Assembly: GCA_040905045.1 (NCBI GenBank)
Contig: JBBDSH010000099.1
Location: forward strand, 1-64,000
Source of the DNA: JBBDSH01 sp040905045
GTDB lineage: Bacteria > Pseudomonadota > Gammaproteobacteria > Eutrophobiales > Eutrophobiaceae
DNA length: 64,000 bases
Direction: 5' to 3'
Within the stretch, counting starts at the first letter, position 1; every line of letters begins with the position of its first letter. The translations under genes and the position numbers were made by a program. The notes under the pieces were generated by a model, which saw only the letters and a program-made list of their open reading frames with translations, was not told where the DNA came from and searched no databases. Of this stretch, positions 27,701-35,219 are shown piece after piece.

Positions 27701-27988
27701 CCTATCATCGGCGTCAATACGTTCCTGAATCCGAAAGGTGACGAAGAAGTGGAGGTGGAGCTGTCCCGGGCAACCGAAGAGGAAAAGCAGGGCCAGATCC
27801 GCCGCCTGCGTGAATTCCAGCAACGCAACGCCTCTGAGTCGGATCAGGCGTTACGCAGGCTCCAGGAGGCGGTCATCAATAATGAAAACGTCTTTGCCGA
27901 GCTCATGGATACCGTGCGCTGTTGCTCCCTGGGACAGATCACCGGAGCGTTTTTCAAAGTCGGCGGCGAATATCGCCGGAATATGTAA
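24737..27988 (+). CDS. icmF: Fused isobutyryl-CoA mutase IcmF (B12-dependent)
   Basis: This 1083-residue protein has the IcmF architecture. An N-terminal cobalamin-binding domain carries DGHDAAI (30-36), VSSYQGGH and FGGGGG. A central MeaI-type GTPase chaperone has P-loop GITGTGGAGKSS (about 205-216). The C-terminal acyl-CoA mutase barrel has YDGFDLCSPTTSVSMTINGP at about 655-674. The enzyme interconverts isobutyryl-CoA and butyryl-CoA using adenosylcobalamin, and the GTPase domain guards cofactor loading. The length matches known IcmF proteins (about 1090). It overlaps tetR by 4 bases and is followed by a corrinoid-binding protein gene 36 bases on. Some family members prefer pivalyl- or isovaleryl-CoA, so the exact substrate is uncertain. 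Confidence 0.95.
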   Translation: MSSPATDISKKSEPEVSTPPRFITAASLFDGHDAAINVMRRILQSAGAEVIHLAHNRSVREVVDAALQEDVQAIAVSSYQGGHVEYFKYMIDMLREHGADHIKVFGGGGGVIVADEIRELQEYGVTRIYSPADGQKLGLQGMIHDMIERCDPASAVSVSIDTAGLKDDWHALARLITTLENDAAGDKLRDRINEPADKASLPVLGITGTGGAGKSSLTDEIIRRFRLDHEDGLRIAVLAIDPTRRKTGGALLGDRIRMNAIYSSNIYMRSIANRGSGSEIPAYVRDIINALKLAAFDLVIVETPGIGQGDAGIVPFVGTSLYVMTPEFGAASQLEKIDMLDYADAVAINKFDRKGGEDALRDVAKQMQRNREAFSTSPDDMPVFGTIASRFNDDGVTALYQHLLKLTGLNETAGEGRLPPVTIKSSSEKTIIVPQNRQRYLAEIAETCREYRRFVMEQAAIARQRQQLTASRSMLQESGKDAGELDDLIAEREQRLDAETAALLEEWPQLRESYQGDEYVFRVRDREVRSKLTNTTLSGTKIPRVVLPKYEDHGELLRWLMLENVPGRFPFTAGVFPLKREGEDPTRMFAGEGDPFRTNRRFKGLSEFSEAKRLSTAFDSVTLYGFDPDERPDIYGKIGTSGVSVATLDDMKVLYDGFDLCSPTTSVSMTINGPAPTILAMFLNTAIDQQVDRFREENGREPDAEEYQEFRSRALQSVRGTVQADILKEDQGQNTCIFSTEFSLKMMGDIQEYFVENNVQNFYSVSISGYHIAEAGANPITQLALTLSNGFTYVETYLARGMHIDDFAPNLSFFFSNGMDPEYTVLGRVARRIWATAMRNKYGGNERSQKLKYHIQTSGRSLHAQEMSFNDIRTTLQALIAIYDNCNSLHTNAYDEAITTPTEESVRRAVAIQMIINKEWGLAKNENPSQGSFIIEELTDLVEEAVLMEFEKLSERGGVLGAMETGYQRGKIQEESLYYEHKKHDGSLPIIGVNTFLNPKGDEEVEVELSRATEEEKQGQIRRLREFQQRNASESDQALRRLQEAVINNENVFAELMDTVRCCSLGQITGAFFKVGGEYRRNM

Positions 27989-28024
27989 CTTTGTTGTATT
28001 GCAATCAATAGTGGAACAGCAGCA

Positions 28025-28870
28025 ATGTCTGAAGGTACCGAACTGTTTACCGATGCAGCAGGGCGCCGCCATCACCCGGCGCGGAATGATTGCCGTATCG
28101 TTTCACTGGTTCCGAGCCTGACCGAACTGCTGTTAGATCTGGGGCTGGATGAACACCTGGTCGGACGCACGGGATTCTGTATCCATCCGCGGGACGTTGT
28201 AAAGGCAATCCCGAAGGTCGGCGGTACCAAGGACGTGAATATTGGAAAGGTACTGGATCTCGATCCCACGCATGTGGTTGTGAATATCGATGAGAATCGC
28301 CGCGAGACCGTCGAACGGCTGGCGGAGACTGTTCCGAATATCATCGTCACGCATCCCTGCGTCCCGGAAGACAATATCGATTTATACAAATTGATGGGCG
28401 GGATTTTCGGAAAACATGCCGAGGCCTCGGAACTGGTGACCGGTTTTCGTAAGGAGCTGGATGCCCTGCATGAATTGCGCGGGGAATTGCTGCAGTCACA
28501 CGTGCTTTATCTGATCTGGCGGTCTCCGTGGATGACGGTATCCGCCGATACCTATATCGCCGGCATGCTGTCGCTGATCAATTGGATTACGGTCTATCCG
28601 GAAACCGGCGGACGTTATCCGGTGATTGAGGATCTTGAAGCAACCGCCGCCGGCGTGGACCGGATACTGCTGAGCAGCGAGCCTTACCGGTTCCGGGAAA
28701 AACACGTGCGCGAATGCAGGGAAAAAGTGCCGTCCGCCGGTGTCATGCTTGTGGACGGCGAACTGCTGTCCTGGTACGGCAGCCGCGCGGTGCGGGGGTT
28801 ACGCTACCTGGGTGAGCTGGCAAGAACCGGCCGGGGAAGATCGAATGAGCATGATCTCACCCTGCATTAA
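28025..28870 (+). CDS. BtuF-like corrinoid-binding protein without a signal peptide
   Basis: This 281-residue protein has the helical-backbone metal-receptor fold of periplasmic B12 and siderophore binders. It shows RIVSLVPSLTELLLDLG, LVGRTGFCIHP, then VGGTKDVNIGKVLDLDPTHVVVN. It starts MSEGTELFTDAAGRRHHPARND and has neither a Sec signal nor a lipobox, so it is predicted to be cytoplasmic. No ABC permease or ATPase genes are nearby. Directly after icmF and just before a DUF1289 gene, it may hold or hand over a corrinoid to the mutase. That role is inference; similar signal-less relatives are often annotated simply as cobalamin-binding. Confidence 0.8.
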   Translation: MSEGTELFTDAAGRRHHPARNDCRIVSLVPSLTELLLDLGLDEHLVGRTGFCIHPRDVVKAIPKVGGTKDVNIGKVLDLDPTHVVVNIDENRRETVERLAETVPNIIVTHPCVPEDNIDLYKLMGGIFGKHAEASELVTGFRKELDALHELRGELLQSHVLYLIWRSPWMTVSADTYIAGMLSLINWITVYPETGGRYPVIEDLEATAAGVDRILLSSEPYRFREKHVRECREKVPSAGVMLVDGELLSWYGSRAVRGLRYLGELARTGRGRSNEHDLTLH

Positions 28871-29030
28871 TGTCTGCCGGATGGATCCCGATACTCAATT
28901 GTGCCGGGGTTGCCGGCGCAGCATGGACGAGATCGCCCGCTGGGCGGGTATGGAGGAACGGGAACGGAACCGGATCATGAAGGAATTACACAATCGTTCA
29001 CATAAAAAACACGAGATAACAGAAGGGTGA
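28845..29030 (+). CDS. DUF1289 small cysteine-rich protein
   Basis: This 61-residue protein has the DUF1289 pattern SPCINVCRMDPDTQLCRGC, with four regularly spaced cysteines that could bind a metal or Fe-S cluster. The family is common in proteobacteria and its function is unknown. The gene overlaps the end of the BtuF-like gene by 26 bases and its stop overlaps the next start (GTGA), so all three genes are translationally linked. It was probably carried here with the acyl-CoA operon, but its role in it is unclear. Confidence 0.8.
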   Translation: MSMISPCINVCRMDPDTQLCRGCRRSMDEIARWAGMEERERNRIMKELHNRSHKKHEITEG

Positions 29031-31162
29031 CGACATTGAACCAGAGTCCTGTTGATTACAAGATATCCGACGGCATTGCCATTATCAGTCTGAACCACCC
29101 GCCGGTGAATTCCCTGGGCCATGCCCTGCGTTCGGCCATCAAGGTGAATCTGGATCGCGCCGTGGACGATCCGGACGTATCGGCCATCCTCGTCACGGGC
29201 AATGATGCGATGTTCTCGGCCGGTGCCGATATTACCGAATTCGACAGCGGGCCTTTCTGGGAAGAGCCGGCGTTATACGAGTTGTGCAACCACCTGGAGG
29301 CCTGTCCCAAGTTGCTGGTGTTTGCCCTGAACGGCACCACCATGGGCGGTGCACTGGAGCTGGCCCTGACCGGGGATTACCGCCTGGCCGCTCCCGGCGC
29401 TCTCCTGGGGCAACCGGAAGTCACACTCGGCATTATTCCGGGAGCCGGTGCCACCCAGAGGCTGCCGCGCCGCATTGATCCGAAGGTGGCGCTGGACATG
29501 ATCGTCACCGGCAAGCCCATTACCGCGGAGAAGACGCGGGAACTGGGCCTGGTGGATTTGATTGCGGAAGCGGAGGCGAATTTCCGCGCTGCCGCCATCA
29601 ACTATGTTCAATCATTGCTTCAGGAAAATGCCCCCAGGCGTCGCTGCCCGGATCTGCCACAGCCGGAGAACGTGTTGACAGAGGAATACCTGTCGGAATT
29701 CCGCCAGGCCATGGCAAAACAGCTTCACGGGTTTTACGCCCCCGAACAGGCCATCCTGGCGGTGGAGGCGGCCTGCCGCCTGCCCCTGTCCGAAGGGCTG
29801 GACTACGAAATGGATCGGTTCAAGGCCTGTATCGATACCCCGCAGCACCGGGCACAGAAGCATCTGTTTTTCGCCGAACGCGCGGCGAAAAAGATCCCGG
29901 GTGTCACGAAGGACCATCAACCGCGACGGATCGACAAAGTCGGTGTGATCGGTTCCGGCACCATGGGCGGCGGCATTTCCATGAGTTTTCTGGCCGCCGG
30001 CATCCCGGTGATCCTGGTGGATATCTCCGATGAAGCCCTGCAGAAGGGCCTCGACAGAATAAAGTCCAACTATGCCGGTTCCGTCAAACGCGGACGCCTG
30101 TCCCAGGAGCAGGTGGATCGACAGTTATCCCTGTTGCAGACGACGACGGAATACGCGCCGTTGTCCGACGCGGACCTGGTCATCGAGGCAGTCTTCGAAA
30201 AGTTCGATCTCAAGGAAAAGGTTTTCCGGGAACTGGATCAGGTCTGCAAGGCCGGCGCCGTTCTCGCCAGCAATACCTCGACGCTGGATCTGAACAGGCT
30301 GGCCGGGTTTACGTCCCGTCCCTCTGATGTCGTCGGCATGCACTTTTTCAGTCCCGCCAATATCATGCGCCTGCTGGAAGTGGTGCGCGGCGAACAGACC
30401 GCGCCGGACGTGCTCGCGACCGTTCTGGAGGTGGCTCGCCGGGTCAAGAAACTGCCCATCGTGGTCGGTGTCTGTTATGGCTTCGTCGGCAACCGCATGC
30501 TGGAGCCCTACATGCGCGAGGCACAGCGCCTTGTTCTGGAAGGCGCGGAGCCGGCGCAGGTGGACAGGGTTTTGTCCGGATTCGGTCTGGCCATGGGCCC
30601 CATCACCATGATGGACATGATCGGTCTGGATGTTCTGTATCTCATGCGTGAAGGCAACCGGGATGCCATCGCCCACGATGCCAGTTATGCCGTCATCGGT
30701 GACGAACTCTACAAGATGGGGCGTTACGGCCAGAAGACCGGCCGCGGCTATTACGTCCACGAGGGGCGCAAGCAGGAAGACGATCCCGAGCTGACGCAAA
30801 TGGCGGAACGCCTGGCCGGCGAACTGGGCGTCGAAAGGCACAACATCGAGGACAAGGAAATCCTGGAGCGTTGTCTGTATCCTCTTATCGACGAGGGCGC
30901 GTGTATCCTGGAAGAAGGCATCGCCTACCGTTCCGGTGATATCGATCTCATCTACACCAACGGTTACGGTTTCCCGGTATGGCGCGGCGGCCCCATGCAC
31001 TACGCCGGCGAAATCGGCCTGGAGCCGATCGTCACGGCGTTGAACCATTACCGGGAAGCCTTGGGCGAGTACGGCGAGATGTGGTTCCGGCCCTCGGAGC
31101 TGTCCACGAAACTGGCCGCTGCCGGGCAGATGTTCACGGACTATGAAGAGCAGAGTAAATAG
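29027..31162 (+). CDS. Bifunctional enoyl-CoA hydratase / 3-hydroxyacyl-CoA dehydrogenase
   Basis: This 711-residue multifunctional beta-oxidation protein has an N-terminal enoyl-CoA hydratase/crotonase domain (residues 1 to about 190, with SAGADITEF and PEVTLGIIPGAGATQRLPR). A NAD-binding 3-hydroxyacyl-CoA dehydrogenase domain (from about 305: GVIGSGTMGGGISMS, then MHFFSPANIMRLLEVV) and C-terminal dehydrogenase repeats follow. It hydrates enoyl-CoA and oxidises the 3-hydroxyacyl-CoA. The order and length match FadJ/FadB alpha subunits, but it lacks a partner fadA beside it; the thiolase is divergent at 22.6 kb. The start is GTG, overlapping the DUF1289 stop. It ends the icmF operon. Confidence 0.93.
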   Translation: MTTLNQSPVDYKISDGIAIISLNHPPVNSLGHALRSAIKVNLDRAVDDPDVSAILVTGNDAMFSAGADITEFDSGPFWEEPALYELCNHLEACPKLLVFALNGTTMGGALELALTGDYRLAAPGALLGQPEVTLGIIPGAGATQRLPRRIDPKVALDMIVTGKPITAEKTRELGLVDLIAEAEANFRAAAINYVQSLLQENAPRRRCPDLPQPENVLTEEYLSEFRQAMAKQLHGFYAPEQAILAVEAACRLPLSEGLDYEMDRFKACIDTPQHRAQKHLFFAERAAKKIPGVTKDHQPRRIDKVGVIGSGTMGGGISMSFLAAGIPVILVDISDEALQKGLDRIKSNYAGSVKRGRLSQEQVDRQLSLLQTTTEYAPLSDADLVIEAVFEKFDLKEKVFRELDQVCKAGAVLASNTSTLDLNRLAGFTSRPSDVVGMHFFSPANIMRLLEVVRGEQTAPDVLATVLEVARRVKKLPIVVGVCYGFVGNRMLEPYMREAQRLVLEGAEPAQVDRVLSGFGLAMGPITMMDMIGLDVLYLMREGNRDAIAHDASYAVIGDELYKMGRYGQKTGRGYYVHEGRKQEDDPELTQMAERLAGELGVERHNIEDKEILERCLYPLIDEGACILEEGIAYRSGDIDLIYTNGYGFPVWRGGPMHYAGEIGLEPIVTALNHYREALGEYGEMWFRPSELSTKLAAAGQMFTDYEEQSK

Positions 31163-31213
31163 ATGTTCCGGATTCCGTTATACCCGGCTGAGCGAGGAGA
31201 CAGCAGATTCATG

Positions 31214-31312
31214 GAGGACGGGTTCATGGTGTTTTCGCTCCCCGGGCCATCCCTGGCCCGGTCCCGCGTTCATCCATGGCGCTAGTCGCTCCAACACCAT
31301 GAACCCGTCCTC
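31214..31312. repeat. Hairpin repeat with TCCC-loop core, short form
   Basis: Twenty-base perfect arms (31214-31233 and 31293-31312) begin GAGGAC and end GGTGTT. Inside is an 8-base-pair hairpin CCGGGCCA-TCCC-TGGCCCGG (31242-31261). The 20-base outer arm, the GAG...GTGTT ends and the TCCC tetraloop match the layout of the element at 21676-21895, but the long middle stem is absent. A piece of its right flank, AGTCGCTCCAACAC, also follows the copy at 42.3 kb. It sits in the gap before etfB and could cap the preceding mRNA. Confidence 0.8.
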
Positions 31313-31369
31313 TCGTCCCTTGTTAACACATTGAATCATCGAGAAAGAAGATAAACCGGAGTCAAGCGA

Positions 31370-32119
31370 ATGAAACTACTCGTCCCCGTCAAACGCACCA
31401 TCGACGCCAACGTGCGCGTCAGCGTGAAGAAAGACGGCAGCGGTATCGACACCGCCAACGTCAAGATGGCCATGAACCCGTTCTGCGAGATCGCGGTGGA
31501 AGAGGCCATCCGCCTGAAGGAAGCCGGCCAGGCGGAGGAAGTGGTGCTGGTATCTATCGGCACCGGCAAGTGTGAAGAAGTGCTGCGCAGCGGCCTGGCC
31601 ATGGGCGCGGATCGTGCCCTGCTGGTGGAAAGCGATGCCGAACTGCAGCCCCTGGGCGTGGCAAAAGCCCTCAAGGCCGTGGTGGAAAAGGAATCCCCGG
31701 ACCTGGTGATCCTGGGCAAGCAGGCCATCGACGACGATAATAACCAGACCGGCCAGATGCTGGCGGCCTTGTTGAACTGGCCGCAGGGGACCTTTGCCTC
31801 GAAGGTGGAACCCGGCGAGGGCAAGGTGACGGTCACGCGCGAAGTGGATGGCGGCCTGGAGACATTGACTCTTAAACTGCCGGCGGTGATCACCACCGAT
31901 CTGCGCCTGAACAAACCGCGCTACATCAAGCTGCCCAACATCATGAAGGCGAAGAAAAAACCACTGGATCGTCTCAGCCCCGATGATTTGCAGGTGGATC
32001 TGACTCCCCACCTGAAAGTCACGAATGTGGCCGAACCGCCGGCGCGCAGCGGCGGTGTCAGGGTGGAAAACGTTCAGGAACTGGTGGACAAACTGCACAA
32101 CGAAGCGAAGGTGATTTGA
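31370..32119 (+). CDS. etfB: Electron transfer flavoprotein, beta subunit
   Basis: This 249-residue EtfB binds AMP and, with EtfA, accepts electrons from acyl-CoA dehydrogenases. Diagnostic segments are LLVPVKRTIDANVRVSVKKDG at the N-terminus and NPFCEIAVEEAIRLKEAG, followed by GKQAIDDDNNQTGQMLAALL and the anchoring tail VTNVAEPPARSGG. A GGAG site precedes the ATG. The EtfA gene follows after one base. It serves the several acyl-CoA dehydrogenases in this window, while the partner ETF-QO is encoded at 36.4 kb. Confidence 0.96.
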   Translation: MKLLVPVKRTIDANVRVSVKKDGSGIDTANVKMAMNPFCEIAVEEAIRLKEAGQAEEVVLVSIGTGKCEEVLRSGLAMGADRALLVESDAELQPLGVAKALKAVVEKESPDLVILGKQAIDDDNNQTGQMLAALLNWPQGTFASKVEPGEGKVTVTREVDGGLETLTLKLPAVITTDLRLNKPRYIKLPNIMKAKKKPLDRLSPDDLQVDLTPHLKVTNVAEPPARSGGVRVENVQELVDKLHNEAKVI

Positions 32120-32120
32120 T

Positions 32121-33065
32121 ATGAGCGTTCTGGTCATTGCCGAACACGATAACCAATCCTTGTCGGCCTCGGTATTACCGACTGTGACTGCGGCCACGCA
32201 ATTGGGCGAGGACATTACCCTGCTGGTGGCGGGCCATGACTGTGGTGGAGTGGCCGATGCGGCCGCGCAAATCCCGGGGGTGAGCCGCGTCCTGCTGGCC
32301 GACGCCGCCCATTACGAACACGGCCTGGCCGAGGAACTGACGCCGTTAATCGTCAACGCGGCAACCGACTACGCTTATATCCTGGCGCCGGCAACCACGT
32401 TCGGCAAGAACCTGCTGCCGCGGGTGGCGGCGTTGCTGGACGTGGCGCAAATATCGGACATCGTCAAAGTGATCGATGGCGAGACCTTCGAGCGGCCCGT
32501 CTACGCCGGTAACGCCATCGCCACGGTGCAGAGTTCTGATGCGGTAAAGGTGATGACGGTACGGACCACGGCGTTCGACCCGGCCACAACAAGTGGCGGG
32601 TCGGCGTCGGTCGAGACCCTGGAAGCCACCGAGCCGGTGGGTTTGTCGGAATTTGTCGGCCGGGACTACAGCGAGTCCGACCGGCCGGATCTGGCCACGG
32701 CCCGTGTCGTGATTTCCGGTGGCCGCGGCCTGGGCACGGCAGAGAACTTCAAACTGCTGGAGGCCATCGCCGACAAGCTGGGCGCAGCCATCGGCGCCTC
32801 ACGCGCGGCGGTGGACGCCGGCTACGTGCCCAACGACTACCAGGTAGGCCAGACCGGCAAGATCGTCGCCCCGGACCTGTATATTGCGGTGGGGATTTCC
32901 GGTGCCATTCAGCACCTGGCCGGCATGAAGGACAGCAAGGTGATCGTGGCCATCAACAAGGACGAAGAGGCACCCATCTTCGAGGTGGCGGATTACGGTC
33001 TGGTGGCGGATCTGTTCGAGGCGTTGCCGGAGTTTTCAAAAGCGCTGGATGAATTGGATAATTAA
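32121..33065 (+). CDS. etfA: Electron transfer flavoprotein, alpha subunit
   Basis: This 314-residue EtfA carries the FAD-binding C-terminal domain, with VVISGGRGLGTAENFKLLE and then AGYVPNDYQVGQTGKIVAP, ending PIFEVADYGLVADLFEALPE. Together with EtfB it forms the soluble matrix/cytoplasmic heterodimer that moves electrons to ETF-quinone oxidoreductase. The single-base gap to etfB implies one operon and stoichiometric synthesis. A palindromic repeat lies directly after it. Confidence 0.96.
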   Translation: MSVLVIAEHDNQSLSASVLPTVTAATQLGEDITLLVAGHDCGGVADAAAQIPGVSRVLLADAAHYEHGLAEELTPLIVNAATDYAYILAPATTFGKNLLPRVAALLDVAQISDIVKVIDGETFERPVYAGNAIATVQSSDAVKVMTVRTTAFDPATTSGGSASVETLEATEPVGLSEFVGRDYSESDRPDLATARVVISGGRGLGTAENFKLLEAIADKLGAAIGASRAAVDAGYVPNDYQVGQTGKIVAPDLYIAVGISGAIQHLAGMKDSKVIVAINKDEEAPIFEVADYGLVADLFEALPEFSKALDELDN

Positions 33066-33083
33066 TACTGAACGATTCGCAGT

Positions 33084-33182
33084 CGTAGGGTGGGTTGAGC
33101 GAACAACGCTCAACCCACCGGAATGGATGATTCTTCAATGGTGGGTTTCGCGCCTGAAGGGCGGCGCTCTACCCACCCTACG
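33084..33182. repeat. GTAGGGTGGGTTGAGCG double palindrome
   Basis: An inner 13-base-pair hairpin (GGTGGGTTGAGCG 33089-33101, complement 33107-33119, AACAA loop) sits within a larger inverted pair, CGTAGGGTGGGT... and ...ACCCACCCTACG, spanning the region with one mismatch. It lies between convergent etfA and acyl-CoA dehydrogenase genes and may end both transcripts. It is a well-dispersed repeat type in proteobacteria. Confidence 0.8.
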
Positions 33183-33218
33183 GCTATTGTGCGAACCGGG
33201 AAAAGATTTCCACTGCAA

Positions 33219-35006
33219 TCAGAACTGATCGATCTCCAGTCCCATCATACTGTCACTGCCCGCCTGAATGGACTGCAGGTAATAATGTGAACGGGTCAGT
33301 ATGTGCTCGGCGTAAAAGCGGGCGGTGGTAATCTTGGCCGAATAAAACACGGCTGATTCGTCATTACTTTCCAGATGTGCCGCCGCCTTCAGGCTTGCCC
33401 GGGCCATCTGCCAGCCGCCCAGGACGGTACCGGTGAGCATCAGAAAATGATAGGAAGCGGCGCCGGCGTTGTGTTCATTTTTGTCATGATTGGCAAGCAG
33501 CCAGTCGGCGGCCTCTTCCAGGTGTTTGATTCCGGCTTCGAAATGCCGGTGAATGATCCGGATATCGTTGTTCCCGCTGTCGGCAAGCTGCGGCATCAAT
33601 TCCCTGATTTCACCCAGAAGACGCTGCAGTACGGCGCCCTTGTCTCGCAGGAGCTTGCGTTCCGCCAGATCCCGCGCCTGGATGCCGGTGGTGCCCTCGT
33701 AAATGTTCGTGATGCGGGCGTCGCGGAAAAACTGCGCCGCCCCGGTTTCTTCCACGTAGCCCATGCCGCCGTGCACCTGGATTCCCAGGGAAGTGAGTTC
33801 CTGGGCCAGTTCCGTGCACCAGGCCTTAACTACGGGGGTCAACAGGGCGAAGTTTTCCTTGTGTTGTTGTCGAAGCTTTTCGTCCTGCGCGTGGTGCTTG
33901 TAATCCAGAGAGGCCGCGGTGATGTAACACAGGGCGCGCATTGCCTCGGTCCCGGCCTTCATGGTCATGAGCATACGGCGCACGTCCGCATGGTGGATGA
34001 TGGTGGCTCTGTCATCCTTGCCTGGAATCCTTCCCTGGATCCTTTCCTTCGCATACTCGAGGGCATGCTGATAGGCCCGTTCACTGATGCTGAGTCCCTG
34101 CATCCCCACGGCCAGGCGGGCGTGGTTCATCATGGTGAACATGCAGGCGACGCCGTTGTTTTCCTCACCCACCAGGTAGCCTGTGGCGCCGCCGTTCTCG
34201 CCGAAGCTCATGACGCAGGTGGGACTGGCGTGGATACCCAGCTTGTGTTCCAGGGAGACGGCGTGCAGATCGTTGCGCTCGCCCGGGGTTCCGTCTTCCC
34301 CGGGCAGGAATTTGGGCACCAGGAACAGGGAGATACCCTTGATCCCCGGCGGCGCGTCGGGCAGTCGGGCCAGCACCAGGTGCACGATATTGTCGGCCAT
34401 GTCGTGATCGCCCCAGGTAATAAAGATCTTCTGGCCGCTTATCCGATACTGATCGCCGTCCGGGACGGCTTTGGTTTTGATGACCGCCAGATCGGAACCC
34501 GCCTGGGGTTCGGTGAGATCCATGGCGCCGGTCCATTCGCCGGAAACGAGCCGGGGGGTGTAAAGCTCGTTGAGTTCCTTCGAGGCGTGATTTTCCAGCA
34601 GTTCGATGGCGCTTTCCGTCAGCATGGGGCAGAGGGCGAAGGACATATTGGCCGAGTGCCACATTTCATTCACCGCCGCACCCAGCAGCTGGGGCAGGCC
34701 CTGGCCGCCGTGATCGGGGTTGCAAGGCAGGCTTTGCCAGGCCGATTCCACAAAGACGCGGTAGGCATCGGCAAAGCCTTCCGGGGTCACAACCTCGCCG
34801 TCCACCAGGCGGCTGCCGGTTTCGTCGCCGGGCTGATTCAGAGGCGCCAGGACCTCGGCGGCATTGTCCGCAGCCTCGTCCAGTACTGCATTAATAATGT
34901 CAGGGGTGGCTTCCTCATAGGCCGGCAGAGTGGCGATGTCCGCCAGCCCGGCCAGTTCCTGCAGGGCGAAGCGGATGTCCGCCAGGGGTGCGCTGTAGTC
35001 ACTCAT
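33219..35006 (-). CDS. Acyl-CoA dehydrogenase, long form with C-terminal extension
   Basis: This 595-residue acyl-CoA dehydrogenase has an extra N-terminal helix domain (PLADIRFALQELAGLADIAT), the classical FAD contact MDLTEPQAGSDLAVIKTKA and IYEGTTGIQARDL with the catalytic glutamate. A further 120-residue C-terminal helical domain follows. This form is often annotated AcdH/FadE-like and acts on medium/long or branched acyl-CoA, passing electrons to EtfAB. It is divergent from the zinc-type dehydrogenase gene, and the 213-base gap contains a palindrome matching the tetR operator, so TetR control is likely. The exact chain-length preference is unknown. Confidence 0.9.
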   Translation of the reverse strand: MSDYSAPLADIRFALQELAGLADIATLPAYEEATPDIINAVLDEAADNAAEVLAPLNQPGDETGSRLVDGEVVTPEGFADAYRVFVESAWQSLPCNPDHGGQGLPQLLGAAVNEMWHSANMSFALCPMLTESAIELLENHASKELNELYTPRLVSGEWTGAMDLTEPQAGSDLAVIKTKAVPDGDQYRISGQKIFITWGDHDMADNIVHLVLARLPDAPPGIKGISLFLVPKFLPGEDGTPGERNDLHAVSLEHKLGIHASPTCVMSFGENGGATGYLVGEENNGVACMFTMMNHARLAVGMQGLSISERAYQHALEYAKERIQGRIPGKDDRATIIHHADVRRMLMTMKAGTEAMRALCYITAASLDYKHHAQDEKLRQQHKENFALLTPVVKAWCTELAQELTSLGIQVHGGMGYVEETGAAQFFRDARITNIYEGTTGIQARDLAERKLLRDKGAVLQRLLGEIRELMPQLADSGNNDIRIIHRHFEAGIKHLEEAADWLLANHDKNEHNAGAASYHFLMLTGTVLGGWQMARASLKAAAHLESNDESAVFYSAKITTARFYAEHILTRSHYYLQSIQAGSDSMMGLEIDQF

Positions 35007-35139
35007 TATCGGATCCGAAATTCTAATCTATTGAAAATAAAGAAGTAATTTGAATGGGCCCTGCGAACAATCATCCCATGGCGATGGTTTCGCAGAATAC
35101 GGCCAACCAAGCGGCAGTATTTCTTTCCAGAGCATTATG

Positions 35140-35168
35140 ATATACTTGCTTGAAACAAACAAGTATAT
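35140..35168. promoter_or_regulatory. Second candidate TetR operator, between divergent genes
   Basis: Arms ATATACTTGCTTG and CAAACAAGTATAT form a near-perfect 29-base palindrome whose 21-base core matches that before tetR (24023-24043) at all but three positions. It lies 134 bases before the acyl-CoA dehydrogenase start and 52 bases before the dehydrogenase start. Repression of both by the TetR at 24.1 kb is a direct prediction. Confidence 0.68.
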
Positions 35169-35219
35169 ATTTTCCATTTTTATCAATGAGTTAGTAACTT
35201 TCAGGTAGGCAGAAGTGCA

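Noticed and set aside
33375..35048. A 557-codon plus-strand open frame opposite the long acyl-CoA dehydrogenase
   Set aside because: It is the shadow of a well-supported gene with catalytic motifs on the minus strand.
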